DNA from: Batillaria attramentaria
Lineage: Eukaryota; Mollusca; Gastropoda; Batillariidae
DNA: 64,000 nucleotides
Assembly (NCBI GenBank): GCA_018292915.2
Contig: JACVVK020000018.1
Span: 800,001 to 864,000, forward strand
Direction: 5' to 3'
Position 1 is the stretch's first letter; every line of letters starts with the position of its first letter. The notes below the pieces were generated by a model. The model was given only the letters and a program-made list of their open reading frames with translations, searched no databases and was not told the origin of the DNA. The position numbers were made by a program, and so were the translations under genes. Of the stretch, positions 1 to 10,243 are shown piece by piece.

Positions 1-25
1 TTCAGTGGAGTTAAGCTTTGCTCAT

Positions 26-535
26 CAGGGGTTATAAAAGCTGAAAAATCTTGCTAGTCCTTCGGGCTAGCAAGATTTAAAACCAACTAGCCTGAAACCA
101 TTTCCACTAGCCCAAAAATACATTTTGTCAAATATAGACAAATATCGATTCGTAAATAAAAAAGATTCACAACACTTTGATAACTGTTACGAACATGCGG
201 TCGCCATGAAGGGTTTCCCGATTTCTGGGATGCGCACGCGCGGCGCGCTTCACGGAGAAACCACTCTGCACTCACTGAGGTTTTTACGGAGAGTTGTAGT
301 GAGTGACTCGCGCTAAAAATAGTTACTCTCATCCCAGCGTCACAACAGAAACTGAGGGGGGGGGGGGGGGGGGGGCTCGCTGACAGTACCTTGTACATTC
401 AGCTCTGTGAAAATAGAGCAAGCTTTGCCTCGTAATCTCAACTAGTCCGGCGGGCCAGTGGTAAAACAATTTAACTAGTCCGACGGTATTTTCACTAGTC
501 TGTGGGCTGTCGGACGAGTCTTTTCATAATCCCTG
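26..535. mobile_element. Non-autonomous DNA transposon, CAGGG termini, 5-bp TSD
   Basis: Starts CAGGGGTTATAAAAG and ends CTTTTCATAATCCCTG, near-perfect inverted termini, with CTCAT directly repeated at 21-25 and 536-540. The interior has repeated CTAGTCC/CTAGTCCGACGG motifs, a small hairpin at about 52-77 and a G-run at about 356-375. No transposase is visible. Termini of this type with 5-bp TSDs would fit hAT5-like elements; the superfamily is not proven. Confidence 0.72.
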
Positions 536-734
536 CTCATAGATTCTGTTTTCATTCTGGGCCAACAGCCACAGCACAATTAATTTAGCAGATTGCTACA
601 TGTTGTAGCACATCCCTCTGCTACATATATATATATATAGATGCTCTGTTCCAGAATAGACACAGTGTGCTGTTTCATTTTTTCACACACAAAAAAGTGG
701 ATTTAACCGCATTGCATTCAGAGATTAGAGATAG

Positions 735-1123
735 GGGCGGTTGGTGATCTAGTGGTTAAGAGATTTGTCACCAGTGTGAGAGGTCGGGGGTTCGAGTCCC
801 ACTCGGAGCAAAGAATTTTTCCTTCTCGTAGGTGGTACCGATCATCTGGGGTTCTCTCCGGGTACTCCGGCTTCCTCCCCCTCTGCTTTGGAATTGTTCA
901 GCCCACCAAATTTGAAAAATAAATGCAATTCTAAATTCCGAAATTTAAATAGCTGAGCTGACCCTTCGCACCACATGATTGTAATGTGTTTATGTCCAGT
1001 GTGTGAGAGAATGTGTGCGATTCCTGTGAGCGTGCGTGTTGGGTTCAGTTTGCGGCGCTTTGAGCCGATTCACAAAATTAGGTAAAGCGCCTATACTATA
1101 CTCATTATTATTATTATTATTAG
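735..1123 (+). mobile_element. tRNA-derived SINE with (ATT)n tail, family 1
   Basis: The head has an A-box-like GATCTAGTGGTTAAG and a perfect B box GGTTCGAGTCC. A unique body follows (CTGAGCTGACCCTTCGCACC, then GTGTGAGAGAATGTG) and an (ATT)n tail at about 1106-1123. A full-length copy lies inverted at 13855-14252 and several truncated copies occur elsewhere in the window. Just upstream of copy A's first visible exon. Confidence 0.82.
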
Positions 1124-1217
1124 AACAGTAAACACTAGATGCATAACTGCAGGGTTCTGGAACACACCAAACGATGCTTATCACATAGGATCATTTTGTT
1201 TTCACATTTTGTTGCAG

Positions 1218-1384
1218 TTGTCAGAAGAGGAAGTATTTGAAGAAGCTGCCAACTGCCAGTATTATCCTGCCGTTCCACAATGAGCATTTCTCCACGTTGC
1301 TGCGTTCAGTGTACAGTGTCCTGAACCGTGCTCCCAAACACCTGGTGCATGAGGTCATCCTGGCTGATGATTACAGTTCAAAAG
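1218..1384 (+). CDS. GALNT10: GALNT10-like A exon: start of GT-A catalytic domain
   Basis: Acceptor AG is at 1216-1217 and the donor follows 1384. The first base finishes a codon begun in an exon outside the window. Encodes [19 protein letters not shown] and ends ILADDYSSK. Same length (167 nt) and phases as the copy B exon at 16501-16667. Confidence 0.92.
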
Positions 1385-3803
1385 GTGTGTAATATCTTTG
1401 CTTTGAATAGTTTGATGATGCATCTCTCATGTTTTTTCCTGTATGCCTTGTAGGTGCACAGTCTCGGCTGTTATGACCAAACCCTTTTTCGGTTACTTTT
1501 GAAACAGCTTTTTTGGTGTTGGTTGTTAGATGGGGAAAATTTGCTAGGAATAGGATGGTGGTTTTTTTTTGTTTTTTTTTAAATTCTTTTTTTTCGACAT
1601 TTTTCATATATATACATACAAACACACAAACAGGAGGGCAAGATAAAAGGAAATTTGGTATCCGGCAAAGTACACATGTACCCTCACACATAGCTTGCTG
1701 GCTTACAATTACGCACATAACAGGAGAGACAGAGCGCGAGAGAAATCCACACCTTAGGGTGCCATGCACCACAGATAAGATGAGGTTTCATTGGATTAAT
1801 GCCTCATATGGAAGCCAGATTCTACAAAACTTAGAATATTGCCCAGCAACACCATATCTATATCTTTCTATAGTATACCAATGGCGGACTAACTTTGTAA
1901 AGGCTGTAAAATCCGGCCGGAACTCTTTTAGTCTAAGGAATAGGATGGTGTTGGTTAACTATATACATGCAGTGCTAGGCCACACATTTCGTTTCAATGT
2001 TGGATAAATGAATGACCTTTTTTTTTAAAGGTAAATTATAGTATTACTGCAGTGCATTCTGAGATTTTCCAGGGTCTTTATCCCAAGTGTGCCTTTGTTT
2101 CATTTACTGTTAATGTTATGATATTGATTCATAAAGGAACAGTCAGCGCTTCAATTGAATTAGTTTCAAAGACCTCACAGTGTCCTGTATGTGTATACTA
2201 GTATGGTTTGAAGTCTGAAATTTGCAGTTTAATATACTGATGTTTGGAATCTTAATTTTGAATGCTATACTTGTCTGTTTCAGAGCACTGCAAGAAACCT
2301 CTTGATGACTATGTCAAGGAACACTTTACCAATGTGAAGGTGGTGCGTGCAGCGAAGCGTGAAGGGCTCATCAGGACGCGGTTGATGGGAGCCAAGGCAG
2401 CTACAGGAGATGTTCTGATATTTCTGGATTCCCATGTGGAAGCAAACATCAACTATCTACCACCATTACTAGGTGAGAAAAGAAAAACACGTCTGTTGGA
2501 TGGTGTGTGTTGTCAGTGGTGGATGACAGGTAAATGACTATTTTTGTGGTGGTCACAGGGCATTGACCGACACATTTTTTAAATGTCTGATTACTTGCTT
2601 ACCAAGTTGGACAGACATCCTGTCATTTCTGCCCAACAGTTGATAATACTGAAGACAAGTGTCCTTTTCTTTTACAGTCAGCAGGACAATTGTCCTACTC
2701 CTATCTTACTTCCCATTGATATGAAGCCCATGTGACTGATGTGTTTAATGTGGATAAATGTCTTTCCATGTTGTAGTTTGTGCTGTTGTGTTTGTGCTTG
2801 TGGACATCATGTGTATAGCATATTATAGTAGCGTTATGTGTACTTTTGGGAGTACAGCTGTTGTCCAATAGAGTTCCCTTTGCTCTTTCATTCAAAACAC
2901 ATTTTTGTCTGGTTTCAGAGCCCATTGCTTATGACTACAAGACAGTCGTGTGCCCATTCATCGACGTGATTGACTACGAAAACTTTGCATACCGAGCGCA
3001 GGATGAGGGTGCAAGAGGGGCCTTTGACTGGGAATTCTTTTACAAGCGACTTCCTCGCATGAAAGAAGATGAGAAGCATCCTGCTGAACCATTTGCGTAG
3101 GTTTTGTGGCATATTCTTGGTTTATTTTTGTGTCTGTGTGTGTGATGTCTTTCTTAGCACAACAGACTGTTTTCATTGAGCATGTCTATGCTATATATGA
3201 GTGGACATTGGCTTGGATGAAGTGGTGGTGTTTTTTTTTTTGTTTGTTTTTTTTAATTGGTTGGGGTTGTTGTTTTGGGGTGTTTTTTTTATCAAGGGTG
3301 GGGGGGGGGGGGGAGGGGGGGTCCTGCTGGTCCCTACACAGTCGCTAATTGTTTTGTATCGCTAGCTATTTTTACAAGCAGACAGTTTTCAGTTTTATTT
3401 CCATCATGTAATCATTCACGGGTTTGGGAAATTCTGTCATGCGCTTTGTAATTTGCCTTGCTTCCCAGTTGTTACCACAAGTAGCGTCAGCTGATTAAGT
3501 TATACTGTACTTTTTTCCTTCATTCGACCACCTTAGTGTATGCTTGCTTGTGGTCATTGTCTGTCACTGATTGGTATTTTTACCTCCTGCAGGAGCCCTG
3601 TAATGGCTGGAGGCCTGTTTGCCATCAGCAGCAAATGGTTCTGGGAACTTGGTGGTTATGACCCTGGCCTTGACATCTGGGGCGGTGAGCAGTACGAGCT
3701 CTCCTTCAAGGTGAGAACATTATAATTTATACATCAGTTGCACTGTTGTTCCTTGGGCCAGCAGTGGTTAACTGGTCTGGATTGCTAACATGAGCTTGCA
3801 TGT

Positions 3804-3847
<44 letters not shown>

Positions 3848-4158
3848 AGGGTCTTAGAATGTTTAACATTTTGCTTTTTTTTTTAAAATTAGATTTTGAA
3901 CTTTCTTGTTGTGTTTTTTAAAATTGTCTAATTCGAAATGTATGGACTGTATCACGCAGCTCTGGCAGTGTGGAGGTAAAATGGTGGACGCCCCATGCTC
4001 CAGGATTGGTCATATCTACCGGAAGTTCGCACCTTTTCCGAATCCAGGAGTTGGTGATTTTGTTGGCCGGGTTGGTATTGGTTTGCAGATCTGATTTCAT
4101 TTGATATGTATTTAGAGCAAACGTTATACAGACACAAACTTGGGCGTGGATGCACATG

Positions 4159-4223
<65 letters not shown>

Positions 4224-6759
4224 GCAAGCATGCCATCTCTCACGCATGCACAATCTCTCACAAACATACGCACACACATATAATATTTTTTTGGTCACAA
4301 ATGTTGCAATATGAATTTTTCTTTTTTTAAAACAGAACTACAGGCGAGTCGCTGAAGTGTGGATGGACGAATATGCAGAGTACCTGTACAAAAAGCGGCC
4401 ACACTATCGAAACATTGACCCAGGTGACTTAACAGAGCAGAAAGCTATCAGGACGCGTCTGAATTGCAAGCCGTTCAAGTGGTTTATGACAGAGGTGGCC
4501 TTTGACCTTCCCAAATACTATCCTCCTGTTGAACCACCAGCGCTTGCAGAGGGAGAAGTAAGTAGTCATCATTAGCTTGCTTTACGTCTTTTGACTTTGA
4601 GCCGTTAAGGACAAGTTGTTCCTGGCATGTGTCTTTGGCTGCTTGGTTGGGCGAGTGACTTTGGGGCGGATAGGGGCTGTTTTACTTTGCTTTGGGCAGC
4701 GTCAGAGGTTCTCCGCTTGGGTCTCAGAAGTAAGTAGTGAATGCGTGCTCTGCTCTTATGACTAGTTACACATGAGGAAAGTCAGAGCATAGGTAAATGG
4801 AGGAAAGAGCAAACAGGAAGGATGCAATGCTTGCTTCTACAGACTTCCAACTTGCACGTCAGCTTTCACTTATTTTTTTAACTGTCCTATTTTTAGGATG
4901 GTTTGGTTTTGGGAATCAGTATCCTTTGCCACCATGCATTGACTGTCTAGCACTCTTTTTACAGGGTATAGTGGTGAGGGATGAGACTGGATATTTTTAG
5001 CACACACATACACACACACACAAACAACAACAACAAAATGCTTTTTTCTAAATACCAAATAACTGAGCTGACCCTTCACACCATATGATTGTAAACCGTT
5101 TATGTCCTCTGTGTGAGAGAATGCCAAGAAATTAGGTAAAAGGCCCGTACAATACCCATCATTATTATCAATATTATTATTACATGTTCCATCTTATTCT
5201 GTGTGCAGCTGCGGAACAAAGCCAGCAACTTGTGCGTTGACACCCGCTACAAGGGTCAAGGTGAAAGTTTTCAACTGCAGCCTTGCGTCAAGGATGGAGG
5301 AGGGGCAGGCGGAGAGCAGGTAAGACTGACTAACAATGTCAAGGGAAAAACTATTGAACGTTCCCCATCGAAACCTCAAAACAGTTGGCGAGCGCGCGTT
5401 TAGCTTTGCTGCCCCCTCACTCTTGAACACACTACCTGCCGGCCTGAGAGACTAGTCGGACATAGATCGTTTCAAGTCTGATTTGAAAACGCATCTGTTC
5501 CGGCTGGCTTTCGACTAAGCCCACTTACTTCCTCCTGATTCAGCCGCTCTGTGTGTGTGGGTGTGGGTGTATGTGTTTGCATGCATATTTGTTTGTATGA
5601 GTGCGGGAGTATGTGCATTGAGTCACTTTGTGAGAATTTTGTGCTATATAAGTACAATTCATTATTATTATTATTTCATAGCTTTCAGCTTGTTCATGCA
5701 CATTTCCTCAGTATTCATATTGTGAACGTTGTTTGTTGTGTATTGGAATTGTATCGTCATTGTGGATACAAGAAACTGTGTGTGTGTGTGTGTAAATTCC
5801 AAGTTTCAAACAGCCAACCTGGCAAGCTTCAGTATCTCTTAAGAGCCCAACCCCGACCACACCCTGCCCACTATATGTTACAACTGGTTAAAAAAAACAA
5901 GCCACTGCACACCTGTAGGAGCCACTTCAAGCCACTATTACGCAAGGCGTGGGCCTTCCCCGCTAGGCCGGAGACCTCTGTAGATTGCATAATATTGGCT
6001 CGATGTGGCTGCTTGTCATCTAAAGATTTCAATTAAAATTGCGATTTTTGCGTGGGTTTTTAAGAGAGATGTGCTAAATCAGATTCATGTTTTTCCCCTC
6101 CACAAGCAATTTGAACTGTCTTGGCACAAGGACATTCGACCAAAGAAGCGGACAGTGTGTTTTGACGCATCCCAGTCTATGCCAAAAGCTCCAGTCATTC
6201 TGTTTGGTTGCCACGGCATGCAGGGTAATCAGCGCTTCAAGTATAACCTGGTGAGTTGACAGAATGGAGCATGATGTCCTTTAATTTTTATTGCCAAAGC
6301 ATCAGTAACTTTTTAACAATGTCACAACTCTCCCATTACCTAGACACTGTCACACAGACACTACGTCACACAGACACTCTGTCACATAAAGGCACTATGT
6401 CACAAAAAGACCAGTATGGGAGACAAAACATTGTGTCACAGAAAGAACATGGAGGGGTGACAGACAGGAAACAAAATGATTATTAAAAGTGAAATCTCAT
6501 GAAGTGTCATAGTGGATCATATATACAGTGTAAGCAGTCCTTTATAACTGCTTGTGATATCTTAATACCAAACATTTCTGATGTGCAGGACACAAGTCAG
6601 CTCTTCCACCCTGTCAGCGGTCAGTGCCTAGACTGTGATGCTGACAGTCATGAGATTTTCATGTACCCATGTAAGGAAGATCGACCTACGCAGGCGTGGG
6701 TGTTTGAGAAAGTCAACACAACAGCAGTGCGAGCAGACTGGCCTTTGCCACTAGACTAA
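1218..6759 (+). CDS. GALNT10: GALNT10-like polypeptide N-acetylgalactosaminyltransferase, copy A (5' truncated by window)
   Basis: Transfers GalNAc from UDP-GalNAc to Ser/Thr of proteins in the Golgi, the first step of mucin-type O-glycosylation (family knowledge). Nine exons are visible: 1218-1384, 2284-2472, 2919-3096, 3593-3710, 3960-4070, 4336-4557, 5209-5319, 6107-6250 and 6589-6759; all join in frame at GT/AG sites and end at TAA 6757-6759. In order they encode the start of the GT-A fold ([13 protein letters not shown]), the metal-binding DSH motif (FLDSHVEAN), the [16 protein letters not shown] segment, the Gal/GalNAc-T motif ([13 protein letters not shown] then LWQCGG), the GHIYRK histidine, [14 protein letters not shown], and a C-terminal ricin-type lectin domain with CVD, CFD and CLD repeats. 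FYKRLP, [12 protein letters not shown] and YPPVEPPA are typical of the GALNT10 subgroup. The signal-anchor exons lie left of the window. The last two exons are clearly more diverged from copy B than the catalytic exons are. Confidence 0.93.
2284..2472 (+). CDS. GALNT10: GALNT10-like A exon: KREGLIRTR and DSH metal motif
   Basis: 189 nt, phase 1 at both ends. Encodes [20 protein letters not shown], then [18 protein letters not shown] and H of DSH are the expected Mn2+ and UDP ligands. It contains a 53-nt run identical to copy B, including all third codon positions. Confidence 0.94.
2919..3096 (+). CDS. GALNT10: GALNT10-like A exon: central catalytic region
   Basis: 178 nt. Encodes [19 protein letters not shown] and [18 protein letters not shown]. 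The donor GTAGGT follows TTTGC, so the split codon gives Ala where copy B and vertebrate GALNT10 have Glu (PF-A-SPVMAGG versus PF-E-SPVMAGG). Confidence 0.93.
3593..3710 (+). CDS. GALNT10: GALNT10-like A exon: WGGEQ Gal/GalNAc-T motif
   Basis: 118 nt. Encodes [19 protein letters not shown] and [20 protein letters not shown]. The canonical WGGE is intact here, unlike in copy B. By my count it differs from the copy B exon at 7 of 118 bases. Confidence 0.94.
3804..3844. repeat. (CA)n microsatellite
   Basis: About 20 perfect CA units in a copy A intron, 94 bp after an exon. Confidence 0.95.
3960..4070 (+). CDS. GALNT10: GALNT10-like A exon: WQCGG and GHIYRK
   Basis: 111 nt, phase 0 at both ends. 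Encodes [20 protein letters not shown] then [17 protein letters not shown]. The His of GHIYRK is the second metal-binding histidine of the family. The donor GTTGGT is weak but keeps the frame. Confidence 0.9.
4162..4222. repeat. (CA)n microsatellite
   Basis: About 30 CA units, 114 bp before the exon at 4336. Together with 3804-3844 it flanks the 111-nt exon on both sides. Confidence 0.95.
4336..4557 (+). CDS. GALNT10: GALNT10-like A exon: end of catalytic domain and linker
   Basis: 222 nt. Encodes [20 protein letters not shown] through [17 protein letters not shown] and [14 protein letters not shown]. It joins the catalytic domain to the lectin linker. Donor GTAAGT. Confidence 0.94.
5041..5182 (+). 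mobile_element. SINE family 1, 5'-truncated
   Basis: Shares CTGAGCTGACCCTTC, the TGTGTGAGAGAATG block and the ATTATTATT-type tail with 735-1123, but lacks the tRNA-like head. Ends about 25 bp before the lectin exon at 5209. Confidence 0.7.
5209..5319 (+). CDS. GALNT10: GALNT10-like A exon: lectin domain alpha repeat
   Basis: 111 nt; 3 nt longer than in copy B. Encodes [20 protein letters not shown], a ricin-B type repeat with the CVD motif, ending GGGAGGEQ at donor GTAAGA. A LINE fragment begins about 10 bases into the next intron. Confidence 0.9.
5330..5672 (+). mobile_element. LINE 3' end (CR1/L2-like), truncated
   Basis: Encodes [20 protein letters not shown], a stop, then [14 protein letters not shown], the conserved C-terminal tail of CR1/L2-clade reverse transcriptases, followed by a short 3' UTR with GT repeats and an ATT-rich tail (CATTATTATTATTATTT). 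Dead copy in a copy A intron. Confidence 0.75.
6107..6250 (+). CDS. GALNT10: GALNT10-like A exon: lectin domain beta repeat
   Basis: 144 nt; 3 nt shorter than in copy B. Encodes [20 protein letters not shown] then [19 protein letters not shown]. The acceptor is CACAAG. Much less similar to copy B than the catalytic exons. Confidence 0.9.
6335..6445. repeat. Short degenerate tandem repeat
   Basis: Irregular copies of GTCACACAGACACT / GTCACAAAAAGAC spaced about 20 bp in a copy A intron. Confidence 0.55.
6589..6759 (+). CDS. GALNT10: GALNT10-like A terminal exon: lectin gamma repeat and stop
   Basis: 171 nt ending at TAA. Encodes [20 protein letters not shown] then [18 protein letters not shown] and the C-terminus [13 protein letters not shown] and the QxW motif (QAW) mark the last ricin-type repeat. 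Confidence 0.93.
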   Translation, partial: DTSQLFHPVSGQCLDCDADSHEIFMYPCKEDRPTQAWVFEKVNTTAVRADWPLPLD

Positions 6760-6813
6760 CGTCGAGTGGCCTCAAGTGTGCATGATTGTTTGCTCAGACC
6801 ATCTTCCAGGTTA

Positions 6814-6874
<61 letters not shown>

Positions 6875-7599
6875 GGTGGTGTGATTGAGATTGAAAATGT
6901 GGTTGCTAATGTGCAAAATGTAAGTGCCTTTCTTCCAAGAGATGAGAGTGATTCAGATCATGTGATGTTTCTGTGCTACAAAGTAAGTGCAGCATTGACT
7001 TATTTATGTTACATGTACTGTTGAGTTCCGTTGTAACGATGGTGATACGGTATGTATTAGCTGACTTCAGTTTACACTGTTGATTTTACAGAAATTTATT
7101 TTGAATTGTTTTGTCTTTACTGATGGCGATGCACAGGTTCACATTCTTTTTACATGATTGTTCTTATTTGCTGAAGTTTGGGGTTGCAGTCAGTTTTATA
7201 CATGATGTTATAGGGTGAGTCTCTTTTGTCTCCAGGCTGTAGGGAACTTGCATACACCTTTACCTACGTAGTACACGTACCACTGTGTATGAACTGGTGG
7301 CATCCAAGAGTAGGCTTCCCTACAGTTCAGTGCATGCAAATGACCCACCCTTTTGAGGGATATCTACGTGTACATCTTTGAGGGAACATTTTAAAGTCTG
7401 TAAGGGAGAGGGTGTTTTCACTTTTGGGGGTAAGATTTTGGTATATGAATAAGCATAAGTGTAATCGTTTTAACCCATCATGGTATATGGAGTTGAGGCT
7501 GCTCCACTTTTCTGTTGGTCGTTTTTCCTACATGCATGGCGTGTTCTTGGTTTCCATTCCATGAGCCTTTTCTGATCGGATGGAATGGGAATTTTTAAT

Positions 7600-7790
7600 G
7601 TGCACACTTGTATTTGTGCCTGTGTTTGTACGTGAATGCAAAGCAGATGCTGTAAATGAGTGCACATGAATTTTGATTTGATTTGGTGAAGGTGCAAATC
7701 TCCAACCAGAGTCCTGCCCACCAGAGGATTTAAACCCGGTGCGCACGCAGATGCCTTAACCGCTACACCAGATCCTCTCGGTGGGTTGGG
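7600..7790 (-). mobile_element. tRNA-derived SINE, minus strand
   Basis: Read on the minus strand the head is GGTGTAGCGGTTAAGGCATC followed by a B-box-like GGTTTAAATCC, i.e. a degenerate tRNA promoter. The body ends in an undefined position near 7600. Confidence 0.6.
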
Positions 7791-8554
7791 GAATGCACTG
7801 AAGAAGGGAAAAGTTTTTTCAAGGTGAAACAAGGTTGGAAATCAAATAATGTTATTACCTCTTACTGTCAGTGCCATGATTAAAAAAAAACAAACAAACA
7901 AAAAAAAAACACCATGCATTTCTATGTCATGCATATGGTAAACATCACCACAGCATATGCAGAATGAATGCAAGTATTATGTTCTGGAATCTTTGTTTGT
8001 TTGTTGTATTTTTTACAGGCTGTATATCACAGCTTTGATATGCCTGTATGATTTAGTACATTGATTCTGAATAGCAGTGCAAGAGAAGTTTTGGCAGAGT
8101 TTGTTTTTGTACTGCGCTGTTCATCTCCTGGGAATACGTGCATGTAAACTTTGCTCATTTGTTTTTGTTTCTACCACTCTGCTGATACTGACCTTGGCGA
8201 TTGATCGTTGCAAACATTTCTGCCAGGGAAACTTTTTTTTTTGTTTTTTTGTAAGAATGTCCATGAGAATGTTGGATATTGCTTGCTGTGTAGTGGTACT
8301 GCAGCGTCAGGACATTTCATCCACTTGATACAGCAGTACTATGGTGATTTGTTGTTGTTGTTGCTATTGCGCTTACATTCACTGATTGTGGCTGCTGCAA
8401 GTTGCCTTCAGTGTTAACCTGTGCAGACAAATCTGTACGTGTACCTTTCAAAGCATTGACTTTTTTTATAACATGACAGTCAAATTACCAGGTAGTTGCC
8501 ATGTGTGAACATTTGGTTGCCCTGATTGTTTGAATACACATGTTGAGTTTGAAT

Positions 8555-8662
8555 CATGACTGGAGCCAAATATGTGTATTGGCTTTTTCTCGTTGTCCGA
8601 TTTTTTAGTTTTGGTGGATACATGGTGGAAAAGGATGTTAAGCTCCCAAACACCTACCCATG
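8555..8662 (+). mobile_element. SINE family 3 remnant
   Basis: Carries GGCTTTTTCTCGTTGTCCG and ATGGTGGAAAAGGATGTTAA then CTCCCAAACACCTACCCAT, the body and 3' end of the elements at 24147-24315 and 62251-62429. The tRNA-like head is absent. Confidence 0.65.
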
Positions 8663-10205
8663 CGTGTTGAACGTTATCCTTTTACCTTTGGGAAAATTAA
8701 CTGCTACTTTTGGTAAGTTTATGTTCATGCATATAGTCCTGTTTATTTTCTGTTCAGCTACGATCACCTGAACCGCAGAAAAAGAACCCTTTCTGCTCCT
8801 CCCAAAATCTGTAGGGACTGAAGAGATCTTCGCAACAGAAAGAAATTACAACAGTTCAATTGTAATCAAGTTCCTGTGATATGTTGATGTAAACTACACT
8901 TTTGTGCTCGTTTTAGTGCATGTTTAATGGTACTGGTCATAGGGATATGGAGTATACTCCTGATGTTTATGATTTCCATCTTGTACATCATTGTAAATAA
9001 GATGTTGTGTTTTTGTCCTGGTTTTGTCCTCCAGAGAAATATGGGCTGATCTTGTTATTCTTGTCATCATGCACTCCTGTGTCACTGATGATCTAAGTCA
9101 CGAGTCAGAAATCCTGTGCCAATATATGACTATCAGACTGCGCATTGTACAGTGTGAATTTTCACGTATGTCAGCTGTGATGTTTTTTGTTTGTGTGCCA
9201 AGTGCTGAGAGAAGGGTTTAACACTTTCTACACTGACGCTACCCACATACGTCTCGCACCAGGTGGCTGGATCACATGGTGACACTGCACCATGTGGGCC
9301 AAATGGTTTTATATTTATAGGAAGTGTTGTATTTATAGGAAGTGTTGCTTAGATGTTGTACTTTACTTTGACATGACCTTCATCGGGTTGCCAAGGAAAC
9401 CTGACAGCAGACATGATCGATAGGGAGGTAAAATGTACACATGTGACCGTCCATGAGAAAACCTGGCATAAGACGCACGCCGCTGTTCCGAGCTAGAGGC
9501 TAACAAAGGTCAGCGGGTGCTATCTGGTCGATATTGAGATTTTGCCAAAATCAGGTAGTTCTGCCCTTAAATTATGATGTCTTAAAAGAAGTATTTTTGC
9601 ACTGTAAAGAGCAAGGCTGTTTCTTTAAGATGGCTCCAAAAACAAAAAATTGAAAATTTTGCACTTAAGCCGGGTTTTCTCATGGAAGGTCACATATTGT
9701 TATGACTGGGGTCGTTGCCCAGGTAGAATGAGCTAAGGGAGGGAGGGGTGGGAGAGTTTGGTTATGCAAGACAGAACAACAGCCTACAGCAGTTCACATT
9801 CAAACCATGACAAAGCTGTTGGTACAGGCCTCCTTTTGGGATTGACTGAATTTTTCATCGGATGCCCAGTTAGGTTTGTCTGCTGGTTTGTGTGATTGAA
9901 CATCCTTTTGCTGATGTGATATTGATGGACCTGAAAACAAAAGTGCTTTTAAATGTAATACATGTTTAAGCAAATACAGCTTGTCGCATCATCACTGGTC
10001 ATGATTGGTTTACTGCTAATCTAGTCTTGTGCTATTGCTTATTTTCTAGCTTAATATTATTTTCATCCATAGGCTGTTTATTTTATTTGTCTATGAATGC
10101 TGGAAGAGACTTAATATATGTGCCAGTAATTACACTGGTTATGGATAGGGAAAGTACCGTCCGGGAGAGATACTGTTAGTGCCTGCTGGGTATAGGTTCC
10201 AAGGA

Positions 10206-10243
<38 letters not shown>

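Noticed and set aside
735..830. tRNA gene candidates (also at 22780, 22960, 24315 and 62260)
   Set aside because: A/B boxes are present but acceptor and anticodon stems do not pair well and each is fused to a repeated body; they are SINE heads.
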